The notes: generated from the sequence alone by a model not told the origin. A stretch of DNA of 64,000 nt from Mesorhizobium sp. M2A.F.Ca.ET.046.03.2.1 (GCF_003952425.1 NZ_CP034449.1:1488001-1552000); one strand, 5' to 3'; numbered from the stretch's first letter, positions 37,201 through 45,314 are shown. Made by a program: numbers and translations.

Positions 37201-39358
37201 GGTCACCGCCAATGCGGTCGATCACTTCGTCTACACCATCACCGACGGCGACGGCGACACCTCGACCGTGACGCTCGACATCACTGTCAACAACGTCACC
37301 GTCACCGCCTCCGACACCGACGCGCTGGTCTATGAGAAGGGCTTGCCGGCGGGCAGCGACGCGGCCGGCAACAGCGAGATCTTCAACGGCGCCATCACGC
37401 CGGCCGGCGGCACTGGACCATATACCTACACGCTCAACTCATCGGCCACCGGCAGCTACGGCAACCTGGTGCTCAACGCCGACGGCACCTACACCTACAC
37501 GCTGACCAAGACCTATGACGGCGCGACCGCCAACAACGGCATCACCACCGAACAGGACAAGGACAGCTTCACCTATACGGTGACCGACGCTCACGGCAAC
37601 ACCACCACCGGCACCATCCTGGTCGACATCGTCGACGACGTGCCGACGGCGCATGCCGACACCAACAGCGTCTCGGAAGGCTCGCAAGTCTCGGGCAACG
37701 TGCTGACCGACGGAACGGCGGACGTGCTTGGCGCCGACGGCGCGGCACCCGGCGGCGCGGTGACCGGCGTGGCCACCGGCTCGAACGTCTCCAACCCGGT
37801 GAGCGGCAATCTCGGCGGCGCCGGCATCGTGGGCCAGTACGGCACGCTGGTGCTCAACGCCAACGGCTCCTACACCTATACAGCCAACCCCAACGCGGTC
37901 ACCGCCAATGCGGTCGACCACTTCGTCTACACCATCACCGACGGCGACGGCGACACCTCGACCGTGACGCTCGACATCACTGTCAACAACGTCACCGTCA
38001 CCGCCTCCGACACCGACGCGCTGGTCTATGAGAAGGGCTTGCCGGCGGGCAGCGACGCGGCCGGCAACAGCGAGATCTTCAACGGCGCCATCACGCCGGC
38101 CGGCGGCACTGGACCATATACCTACACGCTCAACTCATCGGCCACCGGCAGCTACGGCAACCTGGTGCTCAACGCCGACGGCACCTACACCTACACGCTG
38201 ACCAAGACCTATGACGGCGCGACCGCCAACAACGGCATCACCACCGAACAGGACAAGGACAGCTTCACCTATACGGTGACCGACGCTCACGGCAACACCA
38301 CCACCGGCACCATCCTGGTCGACATCGTCGACGACGTGCCGACGGCGCATGCCGACACCAACAGCGTCTCGGAAGGCTCGCAAGTCTCGGGCAACGTGCT
38401 GACCGACGGAACGGCGGACGTGCTTGGCGCCGACGGCGCGGCACCCGGCGGCGCGGTGACCGGCGTGGCCACCGGCTCGAACGTCTCCAACCCGGTGAGC
38501 GGCAATCTCGGCGGCGCCGGCATCGTGGGCCAGTACGGCACGCTGGTGCTCAACGCCAACGGCTCCTACACCTATACAGCCAACCCCAACGCGGTCACCG
38601 CCAATGCGGTCGACCACTTCGTCTACACCATCACCGACGGCGACGGCGACACCTCGACCGTGACGCTCGACATCACTGTCAACAACGTCACCGTCACCGC
38701 CTCCGACACCGACGCGCTGGTCTATGAGAAGGGCTTGCCGGCGGGCAGCGACGCGGCCGGCAACAGCGAGATCTTCAACGGCGCCATCACGCCGGCCGGC
38801 GGCACTGGACCATATACCTACACGCTCAACTCATCGGCCACCGGCAGCTACGGCAACCTGGTGCTCAACGCCGACGGCACCTACACCTACACGCTGACCA
38901 AGACCTATGACGGCGCGACCGCCAACAACGGCATCACCACCGAACAGGACAAGGACAGCTTCACCTATACGGTGACCGACGCTCACGGCAACACCACCAC
39001 CGGCACCATCCTGGTCGACATCGTCGACGACGTGCCGACGGCGCATGCCGACACCAACAGCGTCTCGGAAGGCTCGCAAGTCTCGGGCAACGTGCTGACC
39101 GACGGAACGGCGGACGTGCTTGGCGCCGACGGCGCGGCACCCGGCGGCGCGGTGACCGGCGTGGCCACGGGCTCGAACGTCTCCAACCCGGTGAGCGGCA
39201 ATCTCGGCGGCGCCGGCATCTGGGCCAGTACGGCACGCTGGTGCTCAACGCCAACGGCTCCTACACCTATACAGCCAACCCCAACGCGGTCACCGCCAAT
39301 GCGGTCGATCACTTCGTCTACACCATCACCGACGGCGACGGCGACACCTCGACCGTGA
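34295..39358 (+). CDS. Giant type I-secreted repeat adhesin, N-terminal part (frame broken near 39220)
   Basis: Residues 1-1641 of a surface adhesin, plus 46 out-of-frame residues. It has no signal peptide, as expected for type I cargo. Residues 1-110 are disordered and rich in Asn-Ala-Pro; about 112-165 form a beta domain (GNVVKLPANVSIDNIKVDG). Then come T1SS-143/VCBS-like modules, each with a YTxTDxDGDT motif, and from about residue 649 tandem 232-residue repeats. A missing base at about 39220 ends the frame at 39358. The true protein almost certainly continues through 39241-39786 and 40270-41058, about 2,260 residues in all. It probably anchors cells to surfaces and is exported by the upstream TolC/ABC/HlyD system. 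Confidence 0.88.
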   Translation: MTTNIEFDAVSNSWDEHSSAAENHNSTGVQVAQATTGQAASEPVPVDVGSGAPTQGAANAPAANQPAADANAPASNAPASNAVQGNAPAANAPATNAAAANVPHEYHAEAGNVVKLPANVSIDNIKVDGHNLVLVQPDGSEIVIKDGALNVPTFILGDVEVPRVALIAALETSHVDVAFGADGSISAGGNGAPGSAGGNFSVPPGGIGDGFGLTALLPPTALQFGQPEHRELFPGLVDRGISVVAVSLLSPTEAASETGLNGGPQQSPGSDAPSDAETSSNGTITIDAPDGIGSIVINGVAVTAVGQQIQGQFGYITIVSLNTSTGVVEYNYTVTESVTHPVNTDGYDQNDTIPDNFSITVTDSDGDTASTTFAVAIIDDVPTAVADTDSVAAGQLGPATGNVLLGGTDAGDSNTTDGVKDVQGADGAKVVGVAKGTTNADLDDASTLDVQVQGAYGKLTLHADGTYTYVRDANTPGGVNDVFTYTIKDGDGDTSHTTLTISIGNSTPEISDLTPEANGGDVVVNEDDLLAGRGPGESAGSDPSKESTTQGGTFTIHSPDGIASLNIGGHDFITNGQFTGGSFTTALGNTLEVTAYNAATGEVTYTYTLVDNEEHSAIQGTNSLFENFDVTLTDLDGQSANSTLSVNIVDDVPTAHADSNSVSEGSQVSGNVLTDGTADVLGADGAAPGGAVTGVATGSNVSNPVSGNLGGAGIVGQYGTLILNANGSYTYTANPNAVTANAVDHFVYTITDGDGDTSTVTLDITVNNVTVTASDTDALVYEKGLPAGSDAAGNSEIFNGAITPAGGTGPYTYTLNSSATGSYGNLVLNADGTYTYTLTKTYDGATANNGITTEQDKDSFTYTVTDAHGNTTTGTILVDIVDDVPTAHADTNSVSEGSQVSGNVLTDGTADVLGADGAAPGGAVTGVATGSNVSNPVSGNLGGAGILGQYGTLVLNANGSYTYTANPNAVTANAVDHFVYTITDGDGDTSTVTLDITVNNVTVTASDTDALVYEKGLPAGSDAAGNSEIFNGAITPAGGTGPYTYTLNSSATGSYGNLVLNADGTYTYTLTKTYDGATANNGITTEQDKDSFTYTVTDAHGNTTTGTILVDIVDDVPTAHADTNSVSEGSQVSGNVLTDGTADVLGADGAAPGGAVTGVATGSNVSNPVSGNLGGAGIVGQYGTLVLNANGSYTYTANPNAVTANAVDHFVYTITDGDGDTSTVTLDITVNNVTVTASDTDALVYEKGLPAGSDAAGNSEIFNGAITPAGGTGPYTYTLNSSATGSYGNLVLNADGTYTYTLTKTYDGATANNGITTEQDKDSFTYTVTDAHGNTTTGTILVDIVDDVPTAHADTNSVSEGSQVSGNVLTDGTADVLGADGAAPGGAVTGVATGSNVSNPVSGNLGGAGIVGQYGTLVLNANGSYTYTANPNAVTANAVDHFVYTITDGDGDTSTVTLDITVNNVTVTASDTDALVYEKGLPAGSDAAGNSEIFNGAITPAGGTGPYTYTLNSSATGSYGNLVLNADGTYTYTLTKTYDGATANNGITTEQDKDSFTYTVTDAHGNTTTGTILVDIVDDVPTAHADTNSVSEGSQVSGNVLTDGTADVLGADGAAPGGAVTGVATGSNVSNPVSGNLGGAGIWASTARWCSTPTAPTPIQPTPTRSPPMRSITSSTPSPTATATPRP

Positions 39359-40118
39359 CGCTCGACATCACTGTCAACAACGTCACCGTCACCGCCTCCG
39401 ACACCGACGCGCTGGTCTATGAGAAGGGCTTGCCGGCGGGCAGCGACGCGGCCGGCAACAGCGAGATCTTCAACGGCGCCATCACGCCGGCCGGCGGCAC
39501 TGGACCATATACCTACACGCTCAACTCATCGGCCACCGGCAGCTACGGCAACCTGGTGCTCAACGCCGACGGCACCTACACCTACACGCTGACCAAGACC
39601 TATGACGGCGCGACCGCCAACAACGGCATCACCACCGAACAGGACAAGGACAGCTTCACCTATACGGTGACCGACGCTCACGGCAACACCACCACCGGCA
39701 CCATCCTGGTCGACATCGTCGACGACGTGCCGACGCGCATGCCGACACAACAGCGTCTCGGAAGGTCGCAAGTCCGGCACGTCTGACCGACGAACGGCAG
39801 TTGCGCCGACGGCGCGGACCGGCGGCGCGGTGACCGCTGCCACGGCTCGAACGTCCAACGGTGAGCGGCAATCTCGGCGCGCCGCATCGTGGCCAGTACG
39901 GCACGCTGGTGCTCACGCCAACGGCTCCTACACTATACAGCCACCCAACGCGGTCACCGCAATGCGGTCGACCACTTCGTCTACACCATCACCGACGGCG
40001 ACCGACACCTGACGTGACGCCGACATCACTGTCACAACGTCACCGTCACCGGCCCCCACCGACGCGCTGGTCATAGAAGGCTGCCGGCGGGCAGCGAGCG
40101 GCCGGCAACAGCGAATCT
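36239..40118 (+). repeat. Tandem 696-bp repeats inside the adhesin gene
   Basis: The marker GTCGACGACGTG recurs at 36239, 36935, 37631, 38327 and 39023, exactly 696 bases apart, and at 39718 (695 apart). The copies are almost identical; a few variable sites differ, with copies 2 and 5 sharing the same variants. Each copy encodes 232 residues with two beta modules. The sixth copy is about 49 bases short over 449 and contains many one-base gaps. Confidence 0.95.
39241..39786 (+). pseudogene. Adhesin fragment in shifted frame (repeats 5 and 6)
   Basis: Continues the adhesin protein after the one-base loss near 39220: LNANGSYTYTANPNAV... up to DIVDDVPT. It then ends when the sixth repeat starts losing bases at about 39735. 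It is not an independent gene, since it lacks a start signal and is identical to earlier repeat copies. Joined with 34295-39220 it restores the adhesin frame. Confidence 0.8.
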
Positions 40119-40220
40119 CCGGCGATCCATAACGCATCGTCAACCGATAGTAACAATACGACCCCCCATAGCGTCGACGATTTCAAGTTCACGACCGAGG
40201 GCTACACGGCGGCATGTCGA
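39718..40220 (+). other. Deletion-riddled zone of the adhesin gene
   Basis: This stretch follows repeat copies 3 and 4 closely but lacks single bases at dozens of sites, with very few substitutions. No reading frame survives across it. After 40118 the sequence leaves the repeat, and one more shift near 40215 is needed to join the C-terminal frame. This pattern fits low-quality sequence at a repeat boundary better than natural decay. Confidence 0.75.
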
Positions 40221-40269
40221 CGGCCAGATCACCGTCCTGGTTTACACCGATGCCACGCATTATGACCAG

Positions 40270-41058
40270 GTGACGCTCAACGTGACGTCCGGCCAGGTAA
40301 TTCAGATCAGCCAGCTTAACTGGTCGGCTGTCGCGGGTACCGCCAATTATGTAGTCGGCGACGACATTTACGCGGTCAAAGTCCTCAGCGATGCCTCAAA
40401 TAGCGGCGGATTCCGTCTAAACGGCGTCGAGGTCGGCTCGCAGTCAGAAGCGCCGCCGTCAGATCTGGACTTCAACGGCATCAACGTATCGATCACGGAT
40501 GGCGACGGCGATGTCTCGACGCAGACCTTCAATGTCCACATCGATGGCACAGCAGGCAGTCAGCTGACGGTCGAGTCCATCGCGGGCACTTCCGGAGACG
40601 ACAATCTCCTTGGCACCGGCGGCAATGACACGCTGGTCGGCGGCGCAGGCAACGACTTCCTGGACGGTGCCGCTGGCAACGACATCCTGATCGGTGGGCT
40701 GGGCTTCAATCACCTCACCGGCGGCTCGGGCAACGATACGTTTGTGATCGATCCATCCAAGCTTTCGGTCCACGTGGCCGATGTAATCGCGGACTACACA
40801 CCCGGCCAGGATGTTATTGACCTGTCTGATCTCCTCAAATCACTAGGTGCCGGCGCGCCGACTACCGATGCGCAGGCAGGTTCCTCGATCGATGTTACCT
40901 TCTCGGGCGGCGCGGCTCATGTGATGGTTGACAACAATGGCACGGCGGCTGGCGGAAGCATGGTCGAGGTGGCCTCGTTGACGGGAGTTGCAAGCGGCTC
41001 TGTAATCAGCATCCTCTATGATCACAATCAGCCGACCCATACGGAGACTGTGACCTGA
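40270..41058 (+). CDS. C-terminal part of the adhesin: RTX repeats and type I secretion signal
   Basis: The last 262 residues of the giant adhesin; the frame is open from about 40219. Residues about 1-95 complete a beta module ending in ITDGDGDVSTQTFNVHIDG. About 105-150 are glycine-rich RTX nonapeptides that bind calcium (GTSGDDNLLGTGGNDTLVGG and GNDILIGG, GNDTFVID). The final 90 residues, with DVIADYTPGQDVIDLSDLL, match the C-terminal type I secretion target region. The GTG at 40270 is only the first possible start codon and not a real start. A 7-bp hairpin follows at 41101. Confidence 0.88.
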   Translation: MTLNVTSGQVIQISQLNWSAVAGTANYVVGDDIYAVKVLSDASNSGGFRLNGVEVGSQSEAPPSDLDFNGINVSITDGDGDVSTQTFNVHIDGTAGSQLTVESIAGTSGDDNLLGTGGNDTLVGGAGNDFLDGAAGNDILIGGLGFNHLTGGSGNDTFVIDPSKLSVHVADVIADYTPGQDVIDLSDLLKSLGAGAPTTDAQAGSSIDVTFSGGAAHVMVDNNGTAAGGSMVEVASLTGVASGSVISILYDHNQPTHTETVT

Positions 41059-41100
41059 CGATGCGATCGTCTGGATGACGCAAACTTTGGTGGCTCGGGG

Positions 41101-41119
41101 GCGTGGCGCAAAGCCACGC
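41101..41119 (+). terminator. Hairpin after the adhesin gene
   Basis: Perfect 7-bp stem GCGTGGC / GCCACGC with a 5-base GCAAA loop, 42 bases past the adhesin stop and followed by TTCC. A modest intrinsic terminator; it would separate the adhesin from the gene at 41173. Confidence 0.5.
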
Positions 41120-41172
41120 TTCCATGCTAGACATTAGCGAAACGTGAATTCGCAATTCGAAGAGGGGCTTAC

Positions 41173-41541
41173 ATGAGACATTCCGCACGATTGCTGGCCT
41201 CGGCCGCGGCGCTGTTTTTGGCCGGGTCGACGGGCTTCGCCGCCGACATCATCGGCGAGCCGGCGGTGAATTATTGCCGCACCGTCGGCACATCGGACCT
41301 GGTGCTGACCGACAACATGGTCGAGCTCAAGGACCATGTGGTGAAGCTGATGGACGAATCGGTCGCCGTCGCCAACAGCCCGGAATGGATCAACTCGTCG
41401 CGTCCCGCCTTCGTCTGGGCGTCGGAAGCCAAGGTCGCCTGCGGCATGGCCTATGGCTACCTCAAGACGAACTACAAGGACGAAGACACGCTCAACAAAT
41501 GCGAGTGCTTCCACGACCGCATGGTCGAGTACATGCACTGA
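41173..41541 (+). CDS. Small secreted cysteine-containing protein, unknown function
   Basis: 122 residues. A clear signal peptide (MRHSARLLASAAALFLAGST, cut after FAA) leaves a mature protein of about 98 residues with four cysteines, two of them in KCECFHD near the C-terminus, so disulphides are likely. AGAGGGG lies seven bases before the ATG. It sits between the adhesin and the LivK-like lipoprotein gene. Not recognised as a known family. Confidence 0.7.
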   Translation: MRHSARLLASAAALFLAGSTGFAADIIGEPAVNYCRTVGTSDLVLTDNMVELKDHVVKLMDESVAVANSPEWINSSRPAFVWASEAKVACGMAYGYLKTNYKDEDTLNKCECFHDRMVEYMH

Positions 41542-41574
41542 GCTGACGGGCGTGCGCCGCGCCGACCGTTTGCA

Positions 41575-42945
41575 ATGATGACGATGCAAGCCCGGGCGGA
41601 CGCCTCGGCGACCGCGCGGCCGGCTGCCGCGCATGCCGGCAGGACGCCGCCAACTGATCTCCGACGCGAGCGTTGGCGGGCCATGGCGCTCGCCCTTGCA
41701 GTCTCGGCGGCAGCGTCTGGATGCCAGTCCAAGAGCGGCGCGTCGGACGTGCTCGATCCGTCGGCGATCGCGGCGCCGGCTGGCCGGGCGGGCGCCGCCG
41801 CGGCGCAGCAGGCAAGCAGCGCGGCCCCTGGCAACCCGGCCGCCGCGGCACAGGGCGCCGGAACCGCGACCAGCGCGACGTCGAGCGGCCCGACCTCGGC
41901 CGTGGCAGCGAAGGCCAACCTGACGCTCGGCACGGGGCCGACCAAGGTGACCATGCTGCTGCCGCTTTCGGCGCCCGAAAGCACCGGCGAGAACGGCCGG
42001 AAGATGTATGACGGCGCGCGGCTCGCAATGGCCGATCTCGGCGACAAGCTTTTGACGCTGACGATCCAGGATACGCGCGGCGACAGCGGCTACGCCAAGG
42101 ACCTCGCGGTGAAGGCGATCACCTCGGGCACGGCCAAGGTCGTCCTCGGCCCCTCCGAGCTTGCGGCCGCGCAGCACCTTGCCAAGCTCTCCGGCTCCAA
42201 GCGGCCGCCGGTGCTGGCGCTGGCCGACAATTTCGCCGGCGGCCCCGGCGTCTATTCCGTGCGGCTCAGCGAAGCCGATAGTGCCGCGGCCGGCGCGGCG
42301 GCAATCGCCGGCAAGGGCGCCAGGAAATTCGTGCTGATGGTGCCGGCGGGCGCGAATTCAAGCGCCGTCGAATCCCGGGTGGCCAACGCGCTCAGCATCT
42401 ATGGCGCCACGCTTGCGGTGACGCTGCCCTATTCGCCGACGGATGGCGGCGCCAAGGTGGTGTCCGACATGGGCTCGCTGGTTGAGGCGCCGGATGCCGT
42501 GGTCGTCGCCTGCGGCGACGGCAGCCCGGCCGCCGTGCTTGCGGCGCTGAAGGCCAAGGGCATTCCCGGCAAGACGGTGACGCTGATCGGCACCGACCGC
42601 TGGCTCGAGCGCCCGATGGATCCGCTCTATGAGGGCGCCTATATCGCCACGCTCGACCAGAGCGAGACCGGGCCGATCGCCGACCGCTTCAAGGCGACCT
42701 ACAACTACCAGCCAGACGTCAACGTGGCCTATGCCTACGACATGGTGGCGCTGAGCGCGGGCATAGCGAGCTCCGCCGGCCCCGACGGCTTCAGCAAGCA
42801 GGTGCTGGAAAACGCGATCGGCTTCCGCGGCTCGACCGGCCTGTTCCGCTTCCGCAGCGACGGCTCAAGCCAAAGGTCTATGCCGTTTTTCAAGTTGGAG
42901 AAGGGCCAGCTGAAGCTGGTAGAGAAGCAGACGTCGGGGTTTTGA
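41575..42945 (+). CDS. LivK-like substrate-binding lipoprotein / penicillin-binding protein activator-like
   Basis: A 456-residue protein with a periplasmic-binding-protein (type I, Leu/Ile/Val-like) fold. A lipobox-type sequence, VSAAASGCQSK, at about residue 50 suggests a lipid-anchored protein; the stretch before it is long, so translation may start later than 41575. An Ala-rich linker follows, then VTMLLPLSAPESTGENGRKM and repeated Rossmann-like strands. No permease genes are nearby, which fits an LpoA-like or stand-alone periplasmic protein. Role uncertain. Confidence 0.75.
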   Translation: MMTMQARADASATARPAAAHAGRTPPTDLRRERWRAMALALAVSAAASGCQSKSGASDVLDPSAIAAPAGRAGAAAAQQASSAAPGNPAAAAQGAGTATSATSSGPTSAVAAKANLTLGTGPTKVTMLLPLSAPESTGENGRKMYDGARLAMADLGDKLLTLTIQDTRGDSGYAKDLAVKAITSGTAKVVLGPSELAAAQHLAKLSGSKRPPVLALADNFAGGPGVYSVRLSEADSAAAGAAAIAGKGARKFVLMVPAGANSSAVESRVANALSIYGATLAVTLPYSPTDGGAKVVSDMGSLVEAPDAVVVACGDGSPAAVLAALKAKGIPGKTVTLIGTDRWLERPMDPLYEGAYIATLDQSETGPIADRFKATYNYQPDVNVAYAYDMVALSAGIASSAGPDGFSKQVLENAIGFRGSTGLFRFRSDGSSQRSMPFFKLEKGQLKLVEKQTSGF

Positions 42946-43048
42946 GAGCAATTCCAGGAAAAGTGCGCAGCGGTTTGCTGTCCGGATTGCTTAAAAACAA
43001 AGAGCTAGAGCGGGTTGGCGATTCCATCAAACGCTGAATCGCTCTAAA
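42946..43048. repeat. Intergenic palindromic element (AGCAATTCC family, full copy)
   Basis: Contains both halves of the family: GAGCAATTCCAGGAAAA ... CCGGATTGC, and TAGAGCG ... GCGATTCC ... GAATCGCTCTA. The second part forms a long hairpin just past the LivK-like gene and could also terminate its transcript. Confidence 0.65.
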
Positions 43049-43068
43049 ATCGGGCTCTGGGGGTCTCG

Positions 43069-43248
43069 TTGGGTTTTCTTCGAACGCTTCTCATTTTGGC
43101 TGTTGTGGGCGCGGTGGCGGCTGGCGCGGTGGCCCTCACCGAACGCTTCATATTCGACTCGCCCAAACCAGCCGTTTCGGGCGAGCCGCCGCCTTTGCCC
43201 GTCATCAAGAAAAAGCCGGTGCGGCAATGGAAATGGCGCCTGACATAG
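43069..43248 (+). CDS. Small single-span membrane protein (59 residues)
   Basis: A short open frame starting at TTG 43069, with GGGGG six bases upstream. It encodes a hydrophobic helix (residues about 4-23, LRTLLILAVVGAVAAGAVAL), a Pro-rich middle and a basic tail VIKKKPVRQWKWRLT. It overlaps the start of the PAP2 gene by 22 bases. The membrane-helix and basic-tail layout suggests a real protein, but the start codon is rare and there is no recognised family. Confidence 0.4.
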   Translation: MGFLRTLLILAVVGAVAAGAVALTERFIFDSPKPAVSGEPPPLPVIKKKPVRQWKWRLT

Positions 43249-44186
43249 CTGCCGAACAATCAAGGTTCTCGGTCTCCGCAAAGCTCGCGGTTGCTTGCCT
43301 GTGCTATGCCGGGCTTGCGGCCTATCTGTACCCCGATACCTATTTCGCCGCGCTGGGCACCTTCAGGCTCCTGCTGCTTTATCTGTTGCTGCCCTTTCTG
43401 ATCCTGATCGGGCTGATCGTCGCAGCAGTCGTCAGCCAACCACGGGCCCCGGCAAGCTGGCTGCTGCACAAACTCGCATCGCGAGGCGTCGGAGCGGCAT
43501 CAACGCTTGGGGTCTTCATACTTTGTCTGGCTGCATTCACTGCCTATAAGCATGAATTCTCGCAGATGGTGCCGTTCTTCGCCGATCAATTCCTGGCAAG
43601 GATCGACGCTGACCTGCATTTCGGCGATCCGTGGAGATGGGCGCGCGCCCTGCCGGTTCCAGGCATCGCGGATCGAGCGCTCTACATTCTGTATTCGCAG
43701 CTTTGGTTCGTCGTGCTTGCCACCGTCGTCGTCGTGGCGGCCTGGCTGGACGATGCATCGAAGCGCCAGCGCTATTTCCTGTCGCTTATCACCACCGCAG
43801 TCGTTCTGGGTGTGATCGTGAGACTGGCCGCTTCATCGGCAGGACCGATCTTCTATGATCGGCTGTTCGATCCAGACAGATTCGAGGACCTTATCCGATC
43901 GCTCAAGGCAAGCGATTCCGGACCGGACACCCTGCTGATCACCGATCACCTGTATGCGTCGTATACGACCCACAGAGCCTCGATAGGGACAGGCATTTCG
44001 GCGATGCCCAGCTTCCACGTGGCTATTGCCGTGCTGAACGCCCTTTTCCTTTCAAGCCTCAATCGACGGGTCGGCGCTTTAGCGTGGACCTATGCCGGCG
44101 TGATCCTCTTCGGGTCGGTCTATTTCGGCTGGCACTATGCCAGGTTATTTCTCGATCATCGCGACCGTTCTGATATGGCGCTATAG
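43227..44186 (+). CDS. PAP2-family phosphatase, C-terminus frameshifted
   Basis: A 319-residue polytopic membrane protein of the type 2 phosphatidic acid phosphatase superfamily, acting on a lipid phosphate or pyrophosphate. Catalytic-region motif GISAMPSFHVAIAVLNA is present. The last motif, normally GWHYAxDGY, reads GWHYARLFLDH here. In another frame, the bases that follow encode GYFSIIATVLIWRYSG and run to a stop at 44226. So about five bases were lost (or one gained) near 44140, removing the conserved Asp and altering the end. It may be inactive, or the sequence may be wrong. It converges on a second, intact PAP2 gene. Confidence 0.75.
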   Translation: MEMAPDIAAEQSRFSVSAKLAVACLCYAGLAAYLYPDTYFAALGTFRLLLLYLLLPFLILIGLIVAAVVSQPRAPASWLLHKLASRGVGAASTLGVFILCLAAFTAYKHEFSQMVPFFADQFLARIDADLHFGDPWRWARALPVPGIADRALYILYSQLWFVVLATVVVVAAWLDDASKRQRYFLSLITTAVVLGVIVRLAASSAGPIFYDRLFDPDRFEDLIRSLKASDSGPDTLLITDHLYASYTTHRASIGTGISAMPSFHVAIAVLNALFLSSLNRRVGALAWTYAGVILFGSVYFGWHYARLFLDHRDRSDMAL

Positions 44187-44243
44187 CGGGCAGCGCATCG
44201 GGGATGGCGCTATGCCGTCGACATAAGCGGCTTGAAGGCAGGG

Positions 44244-45314
44244 TCAGCCGAAATCGGCACCGGATCTCACATATTTGTCGGCAGACAGGCTTAACGCCCT
44301 TTGAAGCCATCGGACGAAGATCCAGATGGCTAGCGTCAATAGCATAGACGCGTACCCATCGACGGCGTAGTGCCAGGCCAAATGCACTGAACCCAATTGA
44401 ATGCAGAGCAAGAAGATCAGGCCAACCCACCGCAGCACTCGACCAAAGCGCCACAAGTAAATTGCGTTGAGGGTAGCCACCGCCACATGCACAGATGGAA
44501 AGGCCGAAATGCCGCTACCCAAGCGAGGGCCATCAAGGCTGGCGTCGGCCAACAGGTAATTCTGGGTGTCCAACGCCAAGACAGGGTAGGTAATATTAGT
44601 CGTCCGAAGGTAGTCCATCAGGGGAGAAAACGTGCTGTCGCTGTAAAATGGCGAAACGAATGCCGGTCCAACCGATGCGAAGGCCGCCGCCAAGACATTG
44701 CCGAGCAGCACCCAACTCAGGATGAACGTGACCAAAAACTGGGAACGCAGCCGCTCGTTCCCGGTGGAAAAAACGACGCAAAACAGAACGATGAAAACCT
44801 CTGCGAACCAGAGATTGTAAAGAACGTTCAGTGAAAAGGTGACGGGGCCAAAGCCGAGGATAGGATGAAAAAACCTCCAGGCTTCGATCCCGCCATGAAT
44901 TGCCCTGTCGACCGCGGTCAGGCCCGGGTCGGCATAGAATGGCTGGATCTTGCCGATGCCTCCCTTGATGCTGGTGAACACCGAGAAAAAGATCGGGAAG
45001 ACGAGCGCAACCGGCAATCCGACTATAATTCGGTCCGCCAGCCTGTTGGAAATCATAAGATTCCTTATGGCGCGCAACGGCTCCGCTGGCCGCTCAATGA
45101 GCAACCGACCGGAAACCATGACAACAAGAATGAGAGTTACTACGGACCCAAAAAACAGGAAATTTTTGTTGTATAATTTTACATCGATGGCAATTTTCCA
45201 ATGCACCGCAGCGATAAGCGCGACAAGGATATAGGTAATTACCGTCAAGAAGAAGAATTGATTGGCGCGCCACACCGCCGAACTGCTGCGAGCCGCCAGC
45301 CTCGCTATTGACAT
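44244..45314 (-). CDS. PAP2-family phosphatase
   Basis: A 356-residue inner-membrane protein with about eight hydrophobic segments. Both key motifs are intact: GISAFPSVHVAVATLNA with the catalytic His, and LAWHYAVDGYASML. It is related to the frameshifted gene at 43227, which it faces. It lies 24 bases after cpaA on the same strand, so it may be transcribed with the pilus genes. Its middle region uses more A and T than its neighbours. Substrate unknown; candidates are undecaprenyl pyrophosphate or phosphatidate. Confidence 0.85.
   Translation of the reverse strand: MSIARLAARSSSAVWRANQFFFLTVITYILVALIAAVHWKIAIDVKLYNKNFLFFGSVVTLILVVMVSGRLLIERPAEPLRAIRNLMISNRLADRIIVGLPVALVFPIFFSVFTSIKGGIGKIQPFYADPGLTAVDRAIHGGIEAWRFFHPILGFGPVTFSLNVLYNLWFAEVFIVLFCVVFSTGNERLRSQFLVTFILSWVLLGNVLAAAFASVGPAFVSPFYSDSTFSPLMDYLRTTNITYPVLALDTQNYLLADASLDGPRLGSGISAFPSVHVAVATLNAIYLWRFGRVLRWVGLIFLLCIQLGSVHLAWHYAVDGYASMLLTLAIWIFVRWLQRALSLSADKYVRSGADFG

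Noticed and set aside
36053..39312. A series of identical 160-codon minus-strand frames in the adhesin
   Set aside because: They are antisense shadows repeated with each 696-base unit.
36239..40118. Tandem repeats as a possible CRISPR or satellite array
   Set aside because: The unit is 696 bases, a multiple of three, and fully coding for 232-residue adhesin modules; there are no short spacers.
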